Positions 7,847-14,121 of a stretch of DNA of 16,539 bases are shown piece after piece. Source of the DNA: CAZDET01 sp964504335 (lineage in GTDB: Bacteria > Bacteroidota > Bacteroidia > Chitinophagales > Saprospiraceae); NCBI GenBank assembly GCA_964504335.1, contig CAZDET010000091.1, positions 1 to 16,539 on the forward strand, written 5' to 3'. The notes under the pieces are model-generated. The model ran no database searches. It was not told the origin of the DNA and was given only the letters and a program-made list of their open reading frames with translations. Each line of letters opens with the position of its first letter. Position 1 is the first letter of the stretch. The translations under genes were made by a program, and so were the position numbers.

Positions 7847-9638
7847 CAAATGCTTCTATGGTAAGTTGATCGACGAGGAGGCGCTGCGTGCCGTCGCTAT
7901 TCCAAAAGTGAACGACAACGCGATCATACGGCGCTTCCGGACAACGTGTATCCTGATGAATCCGCTGCCGCTCTCCATTGTTCAGTAGGCGGTGCAGACG
8001 GATGATTTTACTCTTCACTACCGCTTCCCCATTTCGGAATTGAGTAACGACTTGTGCCATGCGCCAATCGTTCCATTCTTTTAAGTCGCAGTAATAGTCA
8101 GCACTCACACGGATCCACTCGGCCGCTCCTGGCTCGAGGGGTACCTCGAAGGTGGGGCTATACTGAATATCTGCCGATAGGCAAACAGACTGCTCTCCCT
8201 CCAGGGGGGGCAAACCGCAGTCGGGGATGGAATCTGTTTCGAAGCCGGTTTCCATTAACAGTCGGACGTTTTCTCGCTCCCCGCGATAGTCCTCGTCGGT
8301 ATCCAGTAATTTAAGGTCTTCCTCCTGTTTTTCAAATGTACCGACCACTTCCCAGAAGTAAGCGCGGGTCATCATACCTACTCGATACAGCCCGCCGTGG
8401 TGCGCCTGGTGGGTGACCCAAAGATTGTAAAGGATAAATATCAGACCGACCAGCCCCATCAGCGAGGCTACCCAGGTATTTCGGCGCACGATTTCGATGA
8501 AGGCCGCGAGCGGTAAGGCAAACACCGGATAGGACTGCACCATCGCCCGCTGCCCTACGCTGCCACCGTACCACCAGATATCCCAGGCGAACGTCACGTA
8601 ACTAAACAGCACGCAAAACACAAGTGCCATCCAGAATACCCGCCGGTAGTTACGATACAGCGGCACGAATCCCACCAGTGCAAACACGAGGATGGGTGAA
8701 TACGTCAGCCATCCCGATCGATAGCTGAACATTGCTTGCCCAAAGTGGGGCGATAGCCAGCTAAACCCTTGGTCTTCGTAGCTATACACGAGCCAGGAAC
8801 CCGTGGCGTATTTCCAGTAAATGAGTTGCAGGCTTCCTACCAACACACAACAGACAATTGCAGTGATGAGAAGCGACAAGTGCTTACGTAAAAATTGCAA
8901 GCGATCGTTCAACCCTTCTATTCCCCAAAGTAGCGGAATGAGGGCGGCCAGGATCTCCGTAGGTCGGGTAAGGGCGGCCAGGCCTACCAGCAAACCGATC
9001 CCCACCGCCTTTGCGCGATTGGGCGATTGGTAAAAGGAATGCGTAAGCAACAGCAGGGCTGCATAAATCGTGAAGAGATGATTATGGGTCATTGCATTGC
9101 TGATGCCCGCGTAGGTGAGGTAGTTCGTGCCAAAAGTGATCGCGATTAGCGTTAGCCCCGTTGTAATTTCATCGAAAAACAGCCGCAAGAACAGTCGCAA
9201 CAGAAACAATCCAAGGAGAGCCACCAGGAGGCTACTGAGCCCAATGGCTAGTTGGTAGGGATACGAAAATCCGTCGGCCGGATAGACATCCGTACTGGAG
9301 GCGTACCAATGCGCCAGCAAAAAGGCGGGCAGATACTGGAGCGCCTGCCCGCAGGAATACTTCATCACGCACACGCCATCTTCATTGAAGAAGCCCTGCT
9401 GAAAATCGGGTGTGGGGCCGTAGGTCTTCAGGATCGTATCGCGAGAGGTGCAGGTAGTTAGGTCATCATGGATGAAAAGAGCCGGCAGGTACCAATAGTA
9501 GCCGGATACATCCCAACTGATGGTGGCATTGGTACCAATGTTGGACCATTTGGGATAATAGAATAGCGCCGTAAGGACCAACAATAAATAACAGAGGAAT
9601 AAGGCAATCCACGAAAAACGCCGGGTGAGTTGCTTCAT
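7833..9638 (-). CDS. GT-C-like multi-pass membrane glycosyltransferase with C-terminal soluble domain
   Basis: A 601-residue protein with about ten hydrophobic segments between residues 8 and 408, then a ~190-residue soluble region. The first extracytoplasmic loop has SWDVSGYYWYLPA with Asp43, the position of the catalytic acid in GT-C (ArnT/PMT-like) transferases. GISNAMTHNHLFTIYA (178-193) and LAALTRPTEIL (220-230) are typical of that fold. GT-C enzymes transfer sugars from polyprenyl-phosphate donors on the outer face of the inner membrane; the acceptor here is unknown. The C-terminal part (about 440-601, with ADIQYSPTFEVPLEP and WIRVSADYYCDL) looks beta-rich and may be a carbohydrate-binding or folding module. 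The start codon directly follows the stop of the upstream small gene, and the end overlaps the GT2 gene. Confidence 0.78.
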   Translation of the reverse strand: MKQLTRRFSWIALFLCYLLLVLTALFYYPKWSNIGTNATISWDVSGYYWYLPALFIHDDLTTCTSRDTILKTYGPTPDFQQGFFNEDGVCVMKYSCGQALQYLPAFLLAHWYASSTDVYPADGFSYPYQLAIGLSSLLVALLGLFLLRLFLRLFFDEITTGLTLIAITFGTNYLTYAGISNAMTHNHLFTIYAALLLLTHSFYQSPNRAKAVGIGLLVGLAALTRPTEILAALIPLLWGIEGLNDRLQFLRKHLSLLITAIVCCVLVGSLQLIYWKYATGSWLVYSYEDQGFSWLSPHFGQAMFSYRSGWLTYSPILVFALVGFVPLYRNYRRVFWMALVFCVLFSYVTFAWDIWWYGGSVGQRAMVQSYPVFALPLAAFIEIVRRNTWVASLMGLVGLIFILYNLWVTHQAHHGGLYRVGMMTRAYFWEVVGTFEKQEEDLKLLDTDEDYRGERENVRLLMETGFETDSIPDCGLPPLEGEQSVCLSADIQYSPTFEVPLEPGAAEWIRVSADYYCDLKEWNDWRMAQVVTQFRNGEAVVKSKIIRLHRLLNNGERQRIHQDTRCPEAPYDRVVVHFWNSDGTQRLLVDQLTIEAFDAVH

Positions 9639-9803
9639 CTAAAAGAGGGTTTTCCACCACGCCATCCACTCATAGCGATCTTTCCAAATCCAAATGATCA
9701 AAGCAATGAGTAAAAAGAGCAGAACCGCCCGGAAGTCGCGCCAGGCCTTTGCATTCCGCTCCCGCCGGCTGCGGTATTTCCGTTTGCGCGATTGGTAGAT
9801 CAT
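9639..9803 (-). CDS. Small single-pass membrane protein, function unknown
   Basis: I favour the ATG at 9803, giving 54 residues: a strongly basic N-terminus (MIYQSRKRKYRSRRERN), one hydrophobic helix (about residues 24-40, AVLLFLLIALIIWIW) and a short aromatic tail. The frame is open upstream to 9938, but a consensus -7 box lies inside that stretch at 9820-9827, which argues for the shorter form. By the positive-inside rule the basic end is cytoplasmic. Its stop directly abuts the ATG of the GT-C gene, so it is the first, translationally coupled gene of the operon and may be a subunit or stabiliser of the membrane transferase. I do not recognise a named family. Confidence 0.65.
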   Translation of the reverse strand: MIYQSRKRKYRSRRERNAKAWRDFRAVLLFLLIALIIWIWKDRYEWMAWWKTLF

Positions 9804-9806
9804 ACC

Positions 9807-9820
9807 GCCGAATTTTCGGC
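9807..9820. promoter_or_regulatory. Palindrome GCCGAATTTTCGGC in the operon leader
   Basis: Arms GCCGAA (9807-9812) and TTCGGC (9815-9820) are a perfect 6 bp inverted repeat around TT. It lies between the -7 box and the ATG of the small membrane protein gene, so it is either an operator over the transcription start or a hairpin at the 5' end of the mRNA. Confidence 0.4.
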
Positions 9821-9827
9821 AAAGGTA
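9820..9827 (-). promoter_or_regulatory. -7 box of the glycosyltransferase operon promoter
   Basis: On the minus strand this reads TACCTTTG, an exact match to the Bacteroidota -7 consensus TAnnTTTG. It sits 17 bp before the ATG at 9803, so the leader would be about 10 nt. A -33 TTTG is not clear; a TTTA lies slightly too far upstream. Confidence 0.6.
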
Positions 9828-9901
9828 GCAATGTTTGCCGGGCTGTATGTTAAACCCTCCTACTGAAGAGCGCATATTTATGACACATAGAAGAATATTA
9901 C

Positions 9902-9909
9902 TATATTTG
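9902..9909 (+). promoter_or_regulatory. -7 box of the T9SS cargo gene promoter
   Basis: TATATTTG is an exact match to TAnnTTTG in an A/T-rich setting, 90 bp before the ATG at 10000. Transcription would start near 9915, leaving a leader of about 85 nt. Together with the box at 9820-9827 on the other strand this makes a divergent promoter region. Confidence 0.55.
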
Positions 9910-9999
9910 AATTCCTGTCTTGCTAGCCTCCCATTCAAAGTACCTTACAATCATTCCCGCCCGGTGGCACTGCCCTGCTGATAACCAAAAAGTAATTGG

Positions 10000-11394
10000 A
10001 TGCGTTTGGCGTGGAGCTGTTTACTATTGCTGTTGTGTGGGTATCATTCATCCGGGGCCCAGGAGGTCTCGGAAATCATTACGGATTTTGGCGGTTTTTG
10101 GCAGTCGTCTACGACCAGTCCTAATTCGATCAAGCCCAACCACAGTCATCACTTACTAGCCTTTTCATTTAACGGGCAGCGGTATTCCACAGGTGTCAAT
10201 GATAACCTACTGACTGCTCAGTCCGTTAGCTTCCAGGAAGCCACATTTACGGCGCTACCGATCGTTCAAACCATCGACAACCCCACTGGCAACACCAAGA
10301 TTGGCTTGGGAAGCCGCTACGACGGTGTCGCCAATGGCGCCGGAGATGTGGCCGAGATCGAAGCTGCGGAATATTACCTAACCGACGGTACGCAGGGGCT
10401 CGACATCGGGACGGGGATTGCTAACGTACCGGCCAGTACGATCGACTTTAACCTCAGCCAGATCTTCGAAGCCGCTATCGGCGATGGCATTCCCGATATA
10501 CTGGTTACTCAAATTGCCCAGCCCTCCGGAAGCAACCAGGATGTGTTTAGCTTCCGAGACGCCCAGCGAAAACAAGTCGGTAATTCCGTATCGGTCGTAT
10601 TCAACCAGGTGGCTTCCCTGGGCACCTGGACGGCCGATTTCTACGAAGCGAGCACAAATCCCTACACCCTCACTTCCGGATTCACGGAAACCGACCGGAA
10701 CATTCGCATTTTTGCGGCCGACTTAAGTGATTTCGGCATCACCTCGATGAATTACACCGACATCACCCAGTTTAGCATCGCTATCAACGGTTCGAGTGAT
10801 CTGGCTTTTGTGGCTTACAATACGTCCAGTTATACCCTTGCCGAAGGGGCATTTCTACTCCCCGTTGAATGGAAGCATTTTTCGGCGAAGCAAGCCGGCC
10901 CGGGCGTTCAGCTGACCTGGATCACTGCCTCGGAATCGAACGCCGATTACTTCGCCGTCGAACGACGCGGCGACACTGCCGACTGGCAAGAATTAGATCG
11001 CGTGAAGGCCGTTGGGAATAGCCAAATAGAGCAAACCTATCAATACATCGACCGCCCGGCGCGCCGGGCCTTCTATTTCTACCGGCTCCGGCAGGTAGAT
11101 GTGGACGGTAGTTATTCTTATTCCAATATCGTGGCCTTACCACCGCGGGGGCATCCCAAAAACCAGGACTTGCGCCTCTATCCCACGCTCTGTCGTGATC
11201 ACCTCGTTTTGGAAGGGCCCACGGTTGGCCCCTATGCCGTTTACCAAACTTCAAACGGGCAGCGACTGCTCGAAGGGTACTTTGCCGGTGGCTGGGAGCG
11301 AATCGAGGTAGCCGACTGGCCCAGTGGGCAATACGTGCTGATCTTTCGGAAGGGGCCGGTAGAGGAGGCGTTGCGCTTCGTGGTTTTGGAATAA
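10000..11394 (+). CDS. Secreted T9SS cargo protein of unknown function
   Basis: This 464-residue protein begins with a signal peptide (MRLAWSCLLLLLCGYHSSGA, cleavage likely before Gln21). Residues about 25-285 are beta-rich, with AFSFNGQRYSTGVND and IGLGSRYDGVANG. I know similar stretches from Bacteroidota cell-surface proteins but cannot assign an activity. Residues 287-380 (LPVEWKHFSAK..., FYFYRLRQVDVDGSYSYSNIV) form the fibronectin-III-like module that commonly precedes sorting signals. Residues 390-464 (LRLYPTLCRDHLVLEG... to VVLE) are a type A T9SS sorting domain, with YPT in place of the more usual YPNP. It is probably exported across the outer membrane and anchored or released. The start is set by the signal peptide. 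It converges with the next gene, 7 bp apart. Confidence 0.8.
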   Translation: MRLAWSCLLLLLCGYHSSGAQEVSEIITDFGGFWQSSTTSPNSIKPNHSHHLLAFSFNGQRYSTGVNDNLLTAQSVSFQEATFTALPIVQTIDNPTGNTKIGLGSRYDGVANGAGDVAEIEAAEYYLTDGTQGLDIGTGIANVPASTIDFNLSQIFEAAIGDGIPDILVTQIAQPSGSNQDVFSFRDAQRKQVGNSVSVVFNQVASLGTWTADFYEASTNPYTLTSGFTETDRNIRIFAADLSDFGITSMNYTDITQFSIAINGSSDLAFVAYNTSSYTLAEGAFLLPVEWKHFSAKQAGPGVQLTWITASESNADYFAVERRGDTADWQELDRVKAVGNSQIEQTYQYIDRPARRAFYFYRLRQVDVDGSYSYSNIVALPPRGHPKNQDLRLYPTLCRDHLVLEGPTVGPYAVYQTSNGQRLLEGYFAGGWERIEVADWPSGQYVLIFRKGPVEEALRFVVLE

Positions 11395-11401
11395 CCCTTT
11401 C

Positions 11402-11860
11402 TTATTCCACTTTTCTGAAGATGAAGCGCGTAATAAAAATCCCGTGCCTATCGGTTTCACCGGCGTCGCCCTCTACGCCGCCGTTTACAAATACGAGTTC
11501 CCAACCCTCCTGAGCTAGTTGATTGAGCTTGGAAGAGATCAGGGCATCGTTGGAGGCGATGTTTTGGAAGTTGATGCCGGTGACGCTGTAGAAATTGAGC
11601 AGTTTCGCTTCTGAGAATTCGTCGATTTTGACATCTCTTCTTCGGACTTCCCCTTGTTCACTTTTTTTCCCATCGGTCCGCTCTGTGGTGAATTCTTGGA
11701 TATCTACTTCGGTTTGATTCTCGATCAGTCGGGATCGTCCTAAGCCCGCCGGCACAACGGATTCTACGACGGTAATCACTTTGTACTGGGGGGTAGTTTG
11801 TGCATTGACTTCGAGTAGGATGGAGAGGCACAGGATGGTGGGGAGGAATAGTTTTGTCAT
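11402..11860 (-). CDS. Small secreted protein with DUF4177-like C-terminus
   Basis: A 152-residue protein with a signal peptide (MTKLFLPTILCLSILLEVNA, cleavage before Gln21), so probably periplasmic. YKVITVVESVVPAGLGRSR follows, then a charged middle and a C-terminal part with LNQLAQEGWELVFVNG (112-127) and GIFITRFIFRK (140-150). The pattern 'LN.LA.EGWELV....' next to a beta-strand is typical of DUF4177-like domains, whose function is unknown. The start is supported by the signal peptide. It is single, and its 3' end nearly touches that of the convergent T9SS cargo gene. I see no clear promoter box upstream. Confidence 0.72.
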   Translation of the reverse strand: MTKLFLPTILCLSILLEVNAQTTPQYKVITVVESVVPAGLGRSRLIENQTEVDIQEFTTERTDGKKSEQGEVRRRDVKIDEFSEAKLLNFYSVTGINFQNIASNDALISSKLNQLAQEGWELVFVNGGVEGDAGETDRHGIFITRFIFRKVE

Positions 11861-11909
11861 TGGTGGTTGGGAATAGTTGGGTGAATTAATGTTAATGCAT
11901 CTGCTTCCT

Positions 11910-11962
11910 CGCGCGCGCCACTCAGGTCCTCAGTAATTGAGGACCTGAGTAGCGGGCGCGTG
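11910..11962. other. Long, strong hairpin upstream of the DUF4177-like gene
   Basis: ACTCAGGTCCTCA (11920-11932) and TGAGGACCTGAGT (11938-11950) are perfect 13 bp arms around GTAAT. Beyond a one-base mismatch the pairing continues outward through GCGCGCGCC (11911-11919) against GCGGGCGCGTG (11952-11962) with a small bulge, giving about 22 paired bases. No T-run follows on either strand. It could be a bidirectional structural element, a REP-like palindrome or the stem of an RNA. Confidence 0.6.
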
Positions 11963-12109
11963 CATGCGAAAGTTCGTTAAAATCTCCCAACTTCAATCGG
12001 ACACTTTCCCCCATTCACTCCCACCCTTTCCTCACTTCAAAAACACACCCGCACCATCCAATTCCTTATCAACGAATGGATTCCGAATCAAGAACCTCCC
12101 CCCGCAACC
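11963..12109. other. Pyrimidine-rich gene-free spacer
   Basis: The plus strand is strongly C/T/A-biased (for example CCCCCATTCACTCCCACCC). A reading frame over 11964-12173 has no recognisable features. I see no promoter, RNA or gene here. Confidence 0.5.
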
Positions 12110-12141
12110 AAAAAAAGTCCCCGACCGGCAGGGTCGGGGAC
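12110..12141 (-). terminator. Intrinsic terminator on the minus strand
   Basis: Perfect 10 bp arms GTCCCCGACC (12117-12126) and GGTCGGGGAC (12132-12141) enclose a 5 nt loop. Read on the minus strand, the stem is followed by seven T. On the plus strand an A-run and an ATG follow instead, so termination makes sense only for minus-strand transcription. Confidence 0.7.
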
Positions 12142-12147
12142 CAAAAA

Positions 12148-12204
12148 ATGAACAAACACTCACCCAATTATAGTTTCGAGCCGCGCGGGGAAGGGTCCCG
12201 GTAG
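12148..12204 (+). other. 18-codon reading frame MNKHSPNYSFEPRGEGSR (probably not translated)
   Basis: An ATG behind six A, a good context in Bacteroidota, opens an 18-codon frame. The second repeat copy has an equivalent frame sharing MNKHSPNYS, but the rest differs in length and sequence. I think the match reflects conserved DNA/RNA rather than a conserved peptide. A leader peptide upstream of the transporter operon cannot be fully excluded. Confidence 0.2.
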
Positions 12205-12286
12205 CCGCCCGTTTTCTTGTCGTCTGATTGCATTACAAAGATGCATCATGCGTAGCCGCTACATACAGCTGCTTTTCTTCAAAATG

Positions 12287-12311
12287 TGACAGGGAAGATC
12301 ACTCCCTGTCA
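12287..12311. promoter_or_regulatory. Inverted repeat TGACAGGGA / TCCCTGTCA
   Basis: Perfect 9 bp arms (12287-12295 and 12303-12311) surround AGATCAC. The left arm belongs to the conserved edge of the repeated element; the right arm is absent from the second copy. It lies about 55 bp upstream of the likely transporter promoter and could be an operator or a hairpin. Confidence 0.45.
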
Positions 12312-12346
12312 TCCAAAACCGCAGATTTTTTGTCCAAATTCCAAAC

Positions 12347-12364
12347 AATTAGATGCACCTAATT
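12347..12364. promoter_or_regulatory. DtxR/MntR-like operator
   Basis: AATTAG-ATGCAC-CTAATT is a palindrome with 6 bp arms. On the minus strand it reads AATTAGGTGCATCTAATT, close to the TTAGG-N-CCTAA style of DtxR-family metal-dependent repressor sites. It directly abuts the -7-like box at 12367 and so is well placed to block transcription. The candidate ligand is the DtxR-like domain fused to the third gene of the operon. Confidence 0.55.
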
Positions 12365-12366
12365 AT

Positions 12367-12374
12367 TTAATTTG
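12367..12374 (+). promoter_or_regulatory. Possible -7 box of the metal transporter operon
   Basis: TTAATTTG matches TAnnTTTG at all but the second defined base and lies 28 bp before the ATG of the binding protein gene. The adjacent upstream palindrome supports the assignment. No -33 TTTG at normal spacing is evident. Confidence 0.4.
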
Positions 12375-12402
12375 ATCCGCCTAACAAAATAATTTAAGGT
12401 AT

Positions 12403-13317
12403 ATGAATTGGAGGAAGTATCTCTGGTTATGGATGTGCCTAGCCACCGCTTGTACCTCAGCAGAGTCCACCTCAGCAGATGCCGACCTGAAAATCGTGGC
12501 TACGACGGGCATGATCGGCAATGCCCTCTCGGAAATAGCAGGCGAACGGGCCCAGGTAAACGCCCTTATGGGGCCAGGGGTAGATCCACACCTTTACAAG
12601 GCTACCCAAGGCGATTTACGCCAATTATCCGATGCCGACCTGATCTTCTACAATGGCCTGCACCTGGAAGGTAAAATGGGAGAGGTGTTGGAAAAGCTCG
12701 CTCGCCTCAAACCCGTCATCGCCGTAGCCGAAGGCCTTCCGGAATCCGAATTAATCAATTCGACCGACTACGCGGATGCCTACGATCCGCATATCTGGTT
12801 CGATGTGCAACGTTGGGCACAAGCAGTAGCCTACGCCGGGCAGGAACTCGCCCGGGTAGACACCGCCAATGCCGATTACTACCTGACCCGCACCCAACAA
12901 TATCTACGGCGCCTCGACACGCTCGACCGATACGTTTCCGAACAAATTGCCACCATCCCCGCCGAGCAGCGCGTGCTCATTACTGCCCACGATGCCTTCG
13001 CCTATTTCGGCGATGCCTATCAGATCGAAGTGCGGGGGCTACAAGGCATTTCAACGGTATCCGAATACGGCCTGCGCGATATCAGTGAATTAGTCAACTT
13101 CATCGTCGAACGGGGCATTAAAGCCGTATTCGTCGAAAGTTCCGTACCTCGTAAGTCCCTGGAAGCCGTCGTGGAGGGAGCCGCACGACGTGGCCATAGC
13201 GTCGAAATAGGCGGCACGCTTTACTCCGACGCCATGGGGGCAGCAGGAACCGCAGCCGGGACCTATCCCGGTATGGTGCGCTCCAACGTAGAAACCATCG
13301 TGACCGCTCTCCGATAA
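12403..13317 (+). CDS. troA: Metal-binding lipoprotein of a Mn/Zn/Fe ABC transporter (TroA/YtgA type)
   Basis: This 304-residue cluster A-I binding protein captures a divalent metal in the periplasm for the permease. The N-terminus (WLWMCLATAC) is a lipoprotein-type signal with Cys17 as probable lipid anchor. Four ligands fit the TroA pattern: His63 (DPHLYKAT), His130 (DPHIWFD), His196 (TAHDAFAYF) and Asp276 (YSDAMG). A histidine at the third position is TroA/YtgA-like; PsaA/MntC-type manganese proteins have Glu there. The His-rich loop of ZnuA is absent. Metal choice cannot be settled from sequence. It is first of four genes, 12 nt before the ATPase gene, behind a DtxR-like palindrome. Confidence 0.92.
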   Translation: MNWRKYLWLWMCLATACTSAESTSADADLKIVATTGMIGNALSEIAGERAQVNALMGPGVDPHLYKATQGDLRQLSDADLIFYNGLHLEGKMGEVLEKLARLKPVIAVAEGLPESELINSTDYADAYDPHIWFDVQRWAQAVAYAGQELARVDTANADYYLTRTQQYLRRLDTLDRYVSEQIATIPAEQRVLITAHDAFAYFGDAYQIEVRGLQGISTVSEYGLRDISELVNFIVERGIKAVFVESSVPRKSLEAVVEGAARRGHSVEIGGTLYSDAMGAAGTAAGTYPGMVRSNVETIVTALR

Positions 13318-13329
13318 ATTCAGCACACT

Positions 13330-14121
13330 ATGACCCCAAGCGTTGAAGTACATAATCTTACGGTCAGCTATCAGCGGCGCCCCGTTCTGTGGGACATCGA
13401 TTTTACCCTGCCCACCGGACAGCTCATCGGGGTGATCGGCCCCAATGGGTCGGGCAAAACGACCCTACTCAAAAGCATCATGGGGCTGGTCAGGCTGAGC
13501 AGTGGCTACGTCAAAATTTTCGATCGCCCCCTCGAAGAAGTCCGGGATCGCATCAGCTACGTACCCCAGCGCGAGTCCGTTGATTGGGACTTTCCCATCA
13601 GCGTTCGGGAAGTGGTGCAAATGGGTCGATACCGCCGCAACAATCTCCTGCGTCGCCTAAGTGCCGAAGACCGCGCAATCGCCCAGGCCGCCCTCGAACA
13701 GGTCGGAATGGCCGCTTACAGTGATCGACAAATCTCGCAGCTTTCCGGCGGCCAGCAGCAACGGGTATTCATAGCGCGCGCCCTTGCTCAACAGGCAGAG
13801 CTCTACCTGATGGACGAACCCTTTGCCGGCGTAGACGCCGCTTCGGAAGAGGCGATTCTATCGTTGCTGGGCGAAATGAAAGCGCAAGCAAAGACCGTTC
13901 TGATCGTACACCACGACCTTCAGACAGCCCGACAATTTTTCGACCATATTATTTTGCTCAATACCCGCCTCATCGCCGCAGGCCCCACCGAAGCCGTTTT
14001 CCAGGAAGAATTCCTCCGGGAAGCCTACGGCGGCCAGCTGACTATCCTGTCCAGCATTGCTGATCGAGTGCAAGAACGGGACTTCCCCATTCGTGAACGA
14101 CGAGATAAACCACGCTCCTGA
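13330..14121 (+). CDS. troB: Metal ABC transporter ATPase (TroB/YtgB/MntB family)
   Basis: A 263-residue cytoplasmic ATPase that powers metal uptake. Motifs are Walker A GPNGSGKT (37-44), Q-loop YVPQRESVDWDFPISV (78 onward, typical of the Mn/Zn/Fe subfamily), signature LSGGQQQR (138-145), Walker B LYLMDEP (158-164), D-loop near GVDA and H-loop His195 in VHHDL. The length is normal. Its TGA stop overlaps the ATG of the next permease gene by one base (TGATG), so the two subunits are translationally coupled. The last ~20 residues are charged and unremarkable. Confidence 0.95.
   Translation: MTPSVEVHNLTVSYQRRPVLWDIDFTLPTGQLIGVIGPNGSGKTTLLKSIMGLVRLSSGYVKIFDRPLEEVRDRISYVPQRESVDWDFPISVREVVQMGRYRRNNLLRRLSAEDRAIAQAALEQVGMAAYSDRQISQLSGGQQQRVFIARALAQQAELYLMDEPFAGVDAASEEAILSLLGEMKAQAKTVLIVHHDLQTARQFFDHIILLNTRLIAAGPTEAVFQEEFLREAYGGQLTILSSIADRVQERDFPIRERRDKPRS

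Larger units (their letters stand above)
12110..12229 (-). ncRNA. Putative small RNA, copy 1
   Basis: This would be a ~120 nt transcript starting near 12229, just downstream of a -7-like CATCTTTG on the minus strand (12243-12236; consensus TAnnTTTG with one mismatch), and ending at the U-run of the hairpin at 12117-12141. Its parts would be a conserved 5' stretch, a variable G/C hairpin region (12180-12215), the conserved 27-mer and the terminator. The conserved AAATGTGACAGGGAA lies about 40 bp upstream of the -7-like box and could be an activator site. The existence of the RNA is inferred. Confidence 0.4.
12110..12301 (-). repeat. RNA-like repeated element, copy 1 (upstream of the transporter operon)
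   Basis: This copy is homologous to 16297-16469. Identical blocks, given on the plus strand, are a 27-mer at 12145-12171 (AAAATGAACAAACACTCACC onward to AATTAT), TCGTCTGATTGCATTACAAA (12220-12239) with a near-identical extension to 12249, and AAATGTGACAGGGAA (12282-12296). Between them the sequence differs, but both copies have a short hairpin at the same place. The orientation is taken as minus because the end hairpin is followed by a U-run only on that strand. Confidence 0.85.

Noticed and set aside
7847..7849. TTG start for the GT2 gene
   Set aside because: An ATG follows as the very next codon and is the simpler choice; only one residue differs.
9804..9938. Longer start for the small membrane protein (99 residues)
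   Set aside because: The extension covers a consensus -7 box and a palindrome and has no protein-like pattern; the ATG at 9803 fits better.
11964..12173. 69-codon frame before the transporter operon
   Set aside because: It reads through the terminator hairpin of the repeat element, is of biased composition and has no recognisable features.
12110..12301. Known metal riboswitch (for example a yybP-ykoY-type Mn element) upstream of the transporter
   Set aside because: No such conserved core is recognised, and the structured element points away from the operon on the minus strand.
12282..12305. CRP-type site (TGTGA...TCACT)
   Set aside because: The half-site spacing is 9 rather than 6, and the right half is missing in repeat copy 2.
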